This document shows, in pieces, positions 53,425-62,620 of a stretch of DNA of 64,000 bases. Source of the DNA: Miscanthus floridulus (Eukaryota > Streptophyta > Magnoliopsida > Poales > Poaceae); contig NC_089581.1 in NCBI RefSeq assembly GCF_019320115.1, forward strand, positions 66,643,500 to 66,707,499, given 5' to 3'. Numbering within the stretch: position 1 is the stretch's first letter; every line of letters begins with the position of its first letter. The translations under genes and the position numbers were made by a program. The notes beneath the pieces are model-generated. The model was not told the origin of the DNA. It made no database searches and was given only the letters and a program-made list of their open reading frames with translations.

Positions 53425-55009
53425 TGAAAGGATCAAGATGCCCAAGAGGGGGGGTGAATTGGGCTAATTCGAAATTCTCTTGCAATAAACAAATCCTACG
53501 GATAGCCCAATTAACCCCTTGTGCCTAGAAAACTGTTTCTATCAAACTAATGCACAACGAACTCACAACCTACGTTCCAACCTTTCTCTAGTAAGCAATT
53601 CTATGGATGTAAAACAAGTATTGAATTGCTCAAAGTAAATACTCAAAGTAAGTGCTCAAAGTAAATAGGGAGAGAAGGGAACGCGGCGATGTTTTGCCGA
53701 GGTATCGGAGAGTCGCCACTCCCCACTAGTCCTCGTTGGAGCACCCGCGCAAGGGTGTAGCTCCCCCTTGATCCGTGCAAGGATCAAGTGCTCTTTACGG
53801 GTTGATTCTTCGACACTCCGTCACGGCGAATCACCCAAAGCCGCTCACAACTTGAGTTGGGTCACCCACAAGCTCCGCCGGGTGAACACCAAACTCCCAA
53901 TCACCACCAAGCCATCTAGGTGATGGCGATCACCAAGAGTAACAAGCACGAACTCTCACTTGACCACGTGAAGCCTAATGAGAAGATGGATGCACACTTT
54001 GCTACTCTTGATTTGCTAGTGAGGCTACTCTCTTGGATTCTCAAATCACAAACACCTCACTAGGACCTTGCTCTTCTTGGCACTCACAAATGTATTTCTC
54101 AGCTGTTGGAATGAGCAAAAGTAACTCCACTCACGAGTGGAACTTCTATTTATAAGGCAGCCTGAAAAACTAACCGTTATGAGCTTCTGCGGGACGACCG
54201 GACGCTCCGATCGTGATGACCGGACGCTCTGGTCAGTTCAACCCGCGAACCAGTAGTAACGAGTCAACCGGACGCTGGCAGGGTCCGGTCAGCACTGACC
54301 GGACGCGTCCGGTCGTATAAAACCCTTACTGGAACCTTACTGGACTCGACCGGACGCTGAATCCTCAGGGTCCGGTCAACACTGACCGGACGCGTCCGGT
54401 CACACTTTCCCAAGTCTGGACCCTTACTGGAGTCGACCGGATGCTGGCCCTCAGCGTCCGGTCACATGACCTTCCAGCATCCGGTCACACCAGACTTAAT
54501 CACCTCAGTCAAACGAACTGACCGGACCCTGCGGCCAGCGTCCGGTCGCACCGGAGCCAGCGTCCGGTCAGTGTTTGACCCTCCATTCACTTCCAACTTT
54601 CGAACATATGTGAATGAAGTTTGCTCCAAAGGATCTTAGGCATTCATAGGAGCTACCTAGAGCTAGTTTTAACAAGTGTGCACCACACCTAACTCACTAG
54701 ACTCAACTAGGTCAAGCTACCCGTTCATACCCCCCTTCATAGTACGACCAAAGGAAAAAACAAAGTCCTAAACTACTCTAAGTGTCTCTCCAACTCCAAT
54801 CGACACTTAGAACTAGTCATCCTTAACCTTGTCGTCCATCCTTTGAAAACCGAAACGATTTCCATCGTAGGGGAATGACAACCTCGATTGCCCAATCGAT
54901 CTCCATTACCATGACCTAACTTAATTGCCTCTGCAAAACACACGTTAGTCATAGTAAACTTGTATTGACATTAATCACCGAAATCCAACTAGGGGCCTAG
55001 ATGCTTTCA
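53425..55009 (-). repeat. 5' LTR of the inner copia element
   Basis: 1,585 bp, collinear with 41789-43373 without indels seen. TATA on the minus strand is at 54147-54154. The motif cluster is at 54189-54571. Differences between the LTRs are mostly C/T or G/A changes, many in CG or CCG sites. Confidence 0.95.
54189..54571 (-). promoter_or_regulatory. CCGGACGC motif cluster in the 5' LTR U3
   Basis: The same cluster as at 42553-42935, 35 bp upstream of the TATA box on the minus strand. This is the copy that would drive the genomic transcript. Several motif copies differ from the 3' LTR by transitions (for example ggatgctgg for ggacactgg). Confidence 0.75.
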
Positions 55010-55014
55010 CCTTT

Positions 55015-55724
55015 TTAACCCTCCTAGTAACTATCCTAAGTTACTAGGCTTCTCATTCACCGCACTGCCCGCTCTCACTCTCTCTCATGTGTGCGCTCAC
55101 CTTCATCGTTGCCATTGCCGCACCGTCGCTCCTACCATAGCCGCTCTGTCGCCCTACTCCCCTATGTCGCATGGGTGTTTGTGGTGGTGTTGCCAGAGGT
55201 CGGGACTCAGGGGGAGTCCACAGAGAAGGAAGAAGAAGACATCTTCATCGCCATCCGAGGAATCCATGCCGCCGACCAAAATCTTGGGCTCCCCGGCTGC
55301 ACCCATAGTAGAGGAGCAGTCCTTGAGGCTATCTACGATCGTCATCGTCCTCCTCCCCTTGGATTTCTCACATCCAAGGTGAAACCCTAATTCCACCATG
55401 GATTCAATTTGGGTTATCTTTTCGATCGATTTCTTGCGTAGATAGAGTTGTTTTAGTTATTTAGTGCTGGATTTGATGGTACATTGTGCTAGATTCGAGT
55501 TCATAGTTGAATCAAATTAAGGGCTCATCCGCCAAAACATAGAGGCTCCAGGCATCTATGTGGAGGCTCTAGACCCCGAAGGCTCCGGGTCAGAGCGCGG
55601 AGGCTTCGCAATTTGGATAGACCGAGTACCTTGATTTGCTTCAAAACTCAACTCAAACCTACTATGATGTCGCTATTATGTTTAAGCATTGTTTCTTATC
55701 CTCTCTATGTGTTCTTTTCATTAG
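55015..55724 (+). promoter_or_regulatory. Predicted leader exon and intron of the outer third ORF
   Basis: A C/T-rich, GC-richer stretch (55060-55379) ends at a donor-like CCAAG|GTGAAA (55380). It is followed by AT-rich DNA and an acceptor TTTTCATTAG ending at 55724, after which the third-ORF frame opens. This parallels the inner element's third ORF. GAGGCTCC-type words occur in the intron (about 55545-55615). Splicing is predicted, not shown. Confidence 0.4.
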
Positions 55725-56981
55725 ACGAAACATGATCTGAGTTGGAGAAATGAGAAGAGGTCGAAGTGCTCCAATGATCCTGTCGACCACCAGATCAGAG
55801 GGATAGTTGTACGAGAACTTGCTGCTGGTGGTGAAGATGTTGGTCAAGGTAGTGGGTAGCAGGGCAGAGGTCGAGGTAGCCAAAAAGCTCAACCTAGAAG
55901 AGGTAGTGGCAGTGGTAGTGGTGCTGGTCGTGGCAGTGCTAGCTGTGGTGCTGGTGCTACTAGACATGGAGAAGGACCTGTCGATGATGGAGGAAGAGAA
56001 GGGAAGATCATACCTGTAGTTGGTGTGCCAGACACACCCCCTCGGTTCTTAGAGTTTGATCAGTCCTATATGGTTCAGCATCAGGGTGCCCTAGTGAGGA
56101 GAGAGCCAGTGATCTATGATCATGGAGTCCAAAGGCAGCATAGTAACTATCACAATTTGGGAGTGCAAGTCAAGAGAGCTAAGGTAGAAAATTCCTATGT
56201 GTGGCTGAATGATAGAGGGATAGACTATAGGTTTTGGTCTCTATTTTAGTTTGACTTCTACAAGACTGTGATTCTTGCCAAAGAAAACAAGATAGTGCAG
56301 ATGAAGTACATTGATTGGGATCACATTGAGAGCATGGATGCCCTAGATTCCAAGAGAGTGATAGATACAGTGACTGAGCATGGGTTGAAGGACATCATGG
56401 GTTTCCAATATGATTGGAATCAAGAGATCCTAGCTCAGTTTCATGCCACTTTCTTCCATGATGTGGCAAATGAGACCATTCATTGGTTGATGGAAGGAGT
56501 TCACTACAAGGTAGATTTCACTACTTTTGCTCATCTTCTAGGGTTTGGGAGTGGAGATAGATATGCAGACACCATTTAGACAGAGAATGTCATGAAAGCT
56601 GAGGATATTGTATTTGCATATGAGAGGAGAGGTCTAGCTGATGGGAAAACAGTAGGGCTGAAGTCTTTCTACTATGCCATGAACAACCTTTTTAGAGAGA
56701 CAATTAATCCAAAAGGTGGTGACTCAACTTCATTGAGGAAGTATGCAAAGAACTTGCTTGCAAGGATGGCTCTAGGGAGTGATGCTTTCTCTGTTAGTAG
56801 GTTTATTTGGGCTGAGTTGAGTGACTCACCAGATGATGCTAGGAATGATCTCCCATATGCTCCTTATATCATGTATATCATTGAGAGGGTGTCCAGCATT
56901 GAGTTTAAGAAGGACGTGGAGCATAGTGATGAGGACATCACTACTTCATCGCATACAAGCCAAGTAGAGGAGGAGGTCCAG

Positions 56982-57783
56982 TATGGGTGTCCAACTCATC
57001 TTTTTCATGGTGGAAGCCCAGTCCAACTCAAGTTCGAGTCCAGTTTGGGCTCCAGGACCAGTCTGCCTTAAACTAGTCACCCAGGACGCATCCGGACTCC
57101 GTTTTCGATGATCCATATATGGTTGGAAAGCTAATTTGATAAGGAAGCTAATTTGATAAGGAAGCCAATCCAAGTGATTTCATGTCAAAAGACCTTCGGA
57201 ATCAACAGGAATCATCGAAACAAGTCAGCGTCTAGAATCTGCCAGGGTGCTGCGACACCGTCTTTTGGTCCGTTGGACCGTGTATCGTGTTTGGGCCCAT
57301 TAGGGGGCACGTCCAGGGGGGTGACGCCCAAGACTCTATAAATAGCAGCCGTCGCTCTCCTTAGGGTTTGGGTTTTGTTTAGTTCTTGATTTCCTCGTGA
57401 AACAGACATCGTTTTGCTGCAACTGTCGCCGCCAAGGCCGCTTGCTGTGAACCAGGGCCCTAGTTCTTGATCTTGTTTGCCTGTGGTGATTAGTCCTTTC
57501 GAATAAAGACTTGAACTCCTTCTTGATTTCATAAGCCTCATATTTATTTGCAATTTTAGATTGCGTTCATCCCGTTCTTGCTTGTGTTCTCGATTCGCTT
57601 GTAGGAAAGCCTTCTCGGCGAGGCCAATCGCGTTCGCATGGTTGATAACCAACGGAGCAGTGGTGTAATGGTTGCGGGGGTCCGAATCAATCTTGGTTTG
57701 AAGCCTAGATTGTGAACGTCGAGTCTCCACCAATCGACGCTATCATACCTTTTGGAAGATCGGGCCTAGTCTACATCACCATA
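56982..57783 (+). mobile_element. Solo-LTR-like insertion in the outer third ORF, ~800 bp
   Basis: Sequence between TATGGGTG and CACCATA is foreign to the third ORF. It has CTATAAATAG at 57337-57346, a leader-like stretch with ccttagggtttgg, and a T-rich 3' part with aataaag at about 57502, which is the arrangement of an LTR with U3, R and U5. A 21-bp direct repeat (gctaatttgataaggaagc twice) lies at about 57129-57170. Only CAG is shared at both junctions and the flanking frame is off by one base, so the borders are approximate. Confidence 0.45.
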
Positions 57784-58137
57784 CAGGTTGACATAGTGGC
57801 AGCACATAGGCTGGGAGGCACTGGTTGGGGCTACTGGCATGTCAGCTACACTAGGGGCTGCACCCTCAGAGACACCTAGCAGCAGCAGGCCTTCCTATTC
57901 CCACCACAGATCTAGGGGGAGCAAGCTCAAGGAGTTCCTCAAGAACATATTTTGCATGTGTCAATATGTTGTGGATGCCGCTTATGAGGGAAGGAAGGAC
58001 ATCAATGACATGAAGAGGCAGCTGGGACTTGAGGTTAAAGAGATTCTGCCGCCACCAGTGTTTCCACCCTATGAGGACAGTAGTGAGGATGATGAAGAGA
58101 TGGGGTATCCTCATGATCAGGAGACACTTGGTGAGAG

Positions 58138-58577
58138 TCACCCTAGGCATTCGGTTAACCAAAACCGTTCGGTTTGGTTCCTCGGTTCTTTATAAAATTT
58201 GGTTAGCATAAAACTGGAACCAATTGGTTAGTTAGAAAACTTGGAACCGAGGAAATTTGGTCTCGGTTAGTTTGGTTCGGTTTCGGTTAGAACCGAACTA
58301 ACCGAGCCATACATTACATCAGCGAAACAGAAGGAAAGATAAGGAAAAAATGAAAATCGAGCCATACATTACATCGGCCATACAGTTCGGTTCTTTTGCT
58401 ATTGGGCCAATATGTACATATTCGGTTCTGTTTGGTTAACCGACATCTGGAACCGAATTATCCGATATTATTTCGGTTCCTGAGAACTAGGAACCAAACT
58501 AGGAACCGAAATTTTTGGTTTCGGTTCTAGTTATTTTGGTTCGATTCTCGGTTCTCGGTTATTTTTGCCCAGGGTTA
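58138..58577. mobile_element. hAT-type MITE in the outer third ORF, 440 bp
   Basis: It starts TCACCCTAGGCA and ends TGCCCAGGGTTA (inverted ends), flanked by a perfect 8-bp duplication GGTGAGAG (58130-58137, 58578-58585). The body is dominated by words like ggttcggtt and aaccgaac in both orientations, allowing extensive self-pairing. A 19-bp direct repeat gagccatacattacatc is inside. The third-ORF frame is preserved on both sides. Confidence 0.9.
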
Positions 58578-58784
58578 GGTGAGAGGATGAACATCCTCAG
58601 ACATGAGAGAGGACAGTCCAGGCCACAGAGGTTCACAGCTACTACACATAGGGCCGACAAGGCTGTTGTGAGTGACAGTGATGAGGAGTCTGGTGAGAGG
58701 ACTATTTTTGGCAGCAGGCAGTAGACCGACCCGACAGATGATGATGACAGTGACATTGGCAGTTACTGCAGCAGGGAGCAGTGA

Positions 58785-59490
58785 GATGACCATACTTTAC
58801 CTCTCTTGTTCTTTCCCTTTTTGGCATTTGTTGACAAAGGGGGAGAGAGAGGCAAGATTGAGATGTTTCTTTTGTGTCGTCATTGTCTTTCGTGATGGTG
58901 GCAATAGTAGTAGTGGACGTTGTGAGTTAACGTTGTGAGTTGTGAGAGTTGAGGTCTTTTTAGAACTCTCTTTCTATCTTAGTGGTCTGTAATAATACTT
59001 TGATTCGCCTCTATGTGGCGATTGGTGGTCATGGACATGGATATGGGAATTTTATGTGAAATGAAATGCTAGAACTATGGTAAAACTTCTTCATATTCAT
59101 AAGTTTCTAGCATTCCATAACTGTGTGATGTCTATTCATATATATATGTGCTGCTTTCTGTTCTAATTAGAAGATTCTAAGCGTGCAAAACACGGAGGCT
59201 CCACGGTCTGCAGACCCAGGGTATTTTCTTTTGTGCATAAACTATCATACGCATCACAGATTATTATTTGACACACTTCTTTTGCACCCCACGATGGCAT
59301 GAATACAATGTATCTTTCACACTTGCTCTTAATATATGCAAAGTATGTCTTGAAGGGACATTTTTATAATTCCAAACAAATCTTGCATATATTAAGGGGG
59401 AGCCCTTGTATTCTTGCTATCAAAAGCTCAATCTTTCAATTAAATGTTGGCTTTAATTGTGTTGCCAACATTTACCAAAAAGGGAGAGAT
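58785..59490 (+). other. 3' untranslated part of the outer copia element
   Basis: AT-rich sequence between the third ORF and the 3' LTR. It includes one cacggaggctccacgg motif at about 59183 and the polypurine tract aaaaagggagagat at 59477-59490. Confidence 0.7.
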
Positions 59491-60732
59491 TGTAAGTGCA
59501 ATCAAGCTCTAAGTGGATTTTGGTGATGTTGACCACATAATTAAAGGACTAATGACTTTGACAAGTGTTTGACAGCATATCTTGAATCGTGGATGTAAAG
59601 AAACAAAGGAGGAGACCCCCAACTCGAATGGATGGCTTGCCATGGCTCAAAGAGCTAGTTTAATTCATTTTATATTTTGAAATTGAGTCATAGGACAAGC
59701 CGTACTATCAAGGGGGATACTAATGGCGTGCTGGGTGGAACCAAGTGCTCAAAACTCCATCTACATCTCAAATAATCCTAGCCACAAAAAGGCTAGCCGA
59801 GCTGAATTCTTATCTGCTCTGGCCTACGTGGAACCTCCACACTCAAACGCAGAGGCTCCAGGGTCTGTCTGACCAAACCATTTTGTGGGTGACGTGCATG
59901 GTATTTATACCATACCCCTTCGCCCCCAACGGTCATCTTCTTCCTCATTCACTCAGACTCGAACTGAAGCTCTCTCTCTCTCACCCAAGCTTGGTGCTCC
60001 CAACTCTCTTGCTCAAATCTTTGTGATTCCTTGAGGGATTTGGCTCTAGAGAGTGTGAGAAAGCTCAAGAAGATCCTTCTCCTCCATTCTTATGCACTTG
60101 GTGAAGCCCTAGCCGCTTGGTGTGTTCATTACTCTTAGAGCTTTGCTCCTAGACGGCTAGCGGTTGCCTGGTAGCTCCCAATCCACTATGGTTGAGCACC
60201 GGGAAGTTTGTATTACCCTTTGTGACTTAGTGGAATCCTCTAACCCATTGCCTTGGTGATAGGTTGGAGAAGAGGATCGAGTTGAAAGAGACTCCATAGT
60301 CTTTGTGGCTAACCTCAACAATGTGGATATAGACAAGCCTTTGTGGAGAGTTGAACCACGGGATAAATCCTTGTGTTCACTGTGATTGCTGTTGTTGTTG
60401 CTATTACTTGTAATTTGGATTGATTTTTAGGGTTTGCATCCGATCTATGAATTCCTCATCTTCTAGGTGCAACCGACTATTTGGATAGCTCAACATACTC
60501 CCCATGAAGGTTGGTATTACATTCGATCTATTTTTCATTCATTAAAATCCATAGTAGATCGATTTCATACTCTGATCCCCGGAGGTTCCACGCTCAGTCC
60601 CGGAACCTCTGCGCCCCAGAACCTTCACGTTGAAACCCAGAGGTTCCGTATTCTGACTATTTTTCATAAGGTGATTAAATTTCAGAAAAAGGCCTATTCA
60701 CTCCCCTCTAGGCCACTTGCTAGATCCTTTCA
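59491..60732 (+). repeat. 3' LTR of the outer copia element
   Basis: Starts TGTAAGTGCAATCAAGC and ends GATCCTTTCA. TATTTATA is at 59902-59909. Compared with the 5' LTR it lacks about 20 bp of the upstream motif cluster (near 59835) and has many substitutions. It is followed by GTTCT. Confidence 0.93.
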
Positions 60733-61303
60733 GTTCTCTCTCTTCTCTTCGTCCCATCCTCTATTTGTCTTTTATGAAGTTTGCATTTGCAGTTCAGGTT
60801 TGATCAGTCCCGTGCATGAGGTTTGACTCCCTCACCTCTGTTGTTATTTTTTTGTTTAGTTGATGTTTTTGTACTGCTCTGGTTTACACTACTGTGTGTA
60901 ATACTGGCTTTCATTTGGTTGAATGAAAGTTGCTTTGGCTAATCATGTTTAATATATTATGGTTCATGATGTACTTGTTGAACTTGTATGATTTTTCTGA
61001 TTGGTTTTGGTTGGCACTACATTAGGGTTTGACTGCACTGGTTTAGAGAACAGTATGGGTTGGAGTGTTGTTAGTAAACCTTCTTAGAAGTGTGTGATTT
61101 CAAGTATTTTTGTGTTGATTAGATGTATACATGAGTTGGACTATGTATGTATAGACATCATTTACATTCAATAACTTTGTTTTAGGGTTTGGCTTCATGG
61201 GTTTACATGATTATAGATATGATTGAGATGGAAATTGTTGTTGAACTGTGTAATAGTATTGGTTCGTATCTTTGCTTTGTTGAACTACTTTGTAATAGGT
61301 TCA
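60733..61303. other. Right flank and probable leader region of the zinc-finger gene
   Basis: AT-rich sequence without its own ORF. An acceptor-like ttgtaatag ends at 61299, five bases before the ATG at 61304, so a leader intron is possible. Confidence 0.4.
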
Positions 61304-62108
61304 ATGGCGGTTCCAAATGACAACCAATTCGTGCACCATCCGAAGGATCATGGTGCTATCGGTCCATTCCTACCAGCAGAGCCAACACTGTTGTATTACT
61401 GTGGGTTACCGGCATTTGTGAAGCAATCAAGGCATCCCGCATCAGCTGGGCGTGCTTTCTACTATTGCCAACTTAAGCAACGTCCCCCGACACTTGATGC
61501 CTACCTAGAGGGATGTAGCTTCTATCAGTGGATCGATGGCAATGAAATGTTCGAGCCGTTGATTATGTTGTTCCCTTATGACCCCTGGAAGAGTGTTCCA
61601 TATGCAGAATATGTTTGTTGGGTTCTGCCACCACCGAACCCTCTAGAAATGATAGAGGCGGAGAAGGTTGACACTGCTTTGCGCCGTCTAGCCTATTCTC
61701 CTAGATGCCATTGTGGAGTGTCGGTGTAATTAACTACTCCCAACCAATGTGGAGCATTCACTGCCTTCTATCGCTGTGGATTGCCAGATTATGTAAGTTC
61801 TCATGAAAGCAATCTATCTCTAAGCTTGTATAAGTTTTGCACATAAAATATTACACTTGGACATACGTTTTTTGCAGAGAGGGTTCCCATCTTGTAACTT
61901 TGAGGAGTACAACTATGGGCCCAAATTGCATTGGCCTTCAGAGTATGAATTTATGGAGTTTCAAGCAGGCATTAAGCCATGGCCATGCACAAAGATGCTG
62001 GACCGTAAGTGCAAGTGTGGCATCAAGGCTCACAAAGGAGTTGTTCTATCTGAGTTAGGATATGGATACTACTGTGGCAATGCTTATGGAAGGCCATCTG
62101 AGTTATTG
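61304..62108 (+). pseudogene. GRF-type zinc-finger protein fragment, two exons, one nonsense codon
   Basis: Exon 1 (61304-61792) and exon 2 (61878-62108) join in phase over a GT-AG intron (donor TAT|GTAAGT, acceptor TTTTGCAG|AGA). Residues about 25-75 fit the GRF zinc finger: YYCG, AGRAFYYC and CSFYQWID. Two more degenerate CxCG / YxCG modules follow (RCHCG with FYRCG; CKCG with YYCG). A TAA at 61727-61729 interrupts exon 1, although the frame is otherwise conserved to the donor. The 3' end after GRPSELL is not found. GRF fingers bind single-stranded nucleic acid in characterised proteins; in grasses many are of unknown function. Called a pseudogene or partial gene; transposon association is possible. 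Confidence 0.6.
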
Positions 62109-62620
62109 GTGAGTTGACTAAACCGGTTGTAACACTCTCAGTGTTACGTTGTACAACTTTTGCTAAAAACACTGTATGAGCATCATACTTATGTGTAAAT
62201 GTGTGTAACATAAAGTATAAATCAATGTACGGCACTTGAAACGTTCATCCGAAACAAGAAACAAATGTTACGCTTCATGTCACTTAATATCGTTTAGTAT
62301 TCTAAGTGAATTTTTTTATCGAACAAAAATGCTATAGAACGTTTATGCAAACTTTGATAAAGTTTGTAGTACGAACTTCGTAGGCGACGATGAAATGCGT
62401 GTGGTCGAGGATGAGGTTCGCTAGCAAATATGTCAAGAAGCTCGGAAATTGGAATTCGACGTGAAACCATTCGAGGTTTATTCATTTCACATTAAGTCTG
62501 TAATTGGGCCAATGAAGCCATGTTTGGCACTTTTTGTAGAGCGACCAGCTTAGGAAGTGGTGAGATGTCATGGCTTAGGTCGATAGCCCTACGTACCCTC
62601 TTGCGTATAGAAGAATTGGT
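62109..62620. other. AT-rich stretch after the zinc-finger fragment
   Basis: May contain further introns of the zinc-finger gene, but no continuing exon could be supported. Nothing else recognised. Confidence 0.4.

Larger units (their letters stand above)
41789..55009 (-). mobile_element. Inner Maximus/SIRE-type copia retrotransposon, minus strand, 13.2 kb, young
   Basis: LTRs 53425-55009 (5') and 41789-43373 (3') are each 1,585 bp and differ at roughly twenty positions by eye (about 1%). The target duplication CCTTT is at 41784-41788 and 55010-55014. The primer-binding site is at 53411-53422 and the polypurine tract at 43374-43388. On the minus strand the order is gag (53371-50984), pol (50968-47741) and third ORF (46293-43870). 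gag and pol each form one open frame with all catalytic motifs. The element lies inside, and antisense to, the outer copia element between its pol and third ORF. Confidence 0.97.
55725..58784 (+). pseudogene. Third ORF of the outer copia element, with TAG stops and two insertions
   Basis: The frame runs from about 55725 and is cut at about 56981 by an ~800-bp insertion. It resumes at about 57785 and is cut at 58138-58577 by a hAT MITE, then ends at TGA 58782-58784. In-frame stops on the way are at 55857, 56247, 56577, 57794 and 58722, and every one is TAG. Recognisable parts are a Gly/Ser/Arg-rich start, a central globular region (VPDTPPRFLEFDQ, WLNDRGIDYRFW, MNNLFRETINP) and an acidic C-terminal part. 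The central region and position match the inner element's third ORF in style. Function unknown; an env role is not supported by any membrane segment. Confidence 0.75.
34249..60732 (+). mobile_element. Outer Maximus/SIRE-type copia retrotransposon, plus strand, 26.5 kb with nested insertions
   Basis: Two LTRs (34249-35501 and 59491-60732) frame gag, pol and a third ORF. The 5-bp duplication GTTCT lies at 34244-34248 and 60733-60737. A primer-binding site follows the 5' LTR (tggtatcgaagc from 35504) and a purine tract aaaaagggagaga precedes the 3' LTR. Removing the nested copia element (41789-55009), the ~800-bp insertion and a 440-bp MITE leaves about 12 kb. LTRs differ by many substitutions and an indel of about 20 bp in U3, so this element is clearly older than the nested one. 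gag and pol carry stops and frame changes. Confidence 0.95.

Noticed and set aside
57640..57690. tRNA-like A and B boxes (gtggtgtaatggtt and gggtccgaatc)
   Set aside because: The boxes are too close together and no cloverleaf forms; the segment is in the LTR-like insertion.
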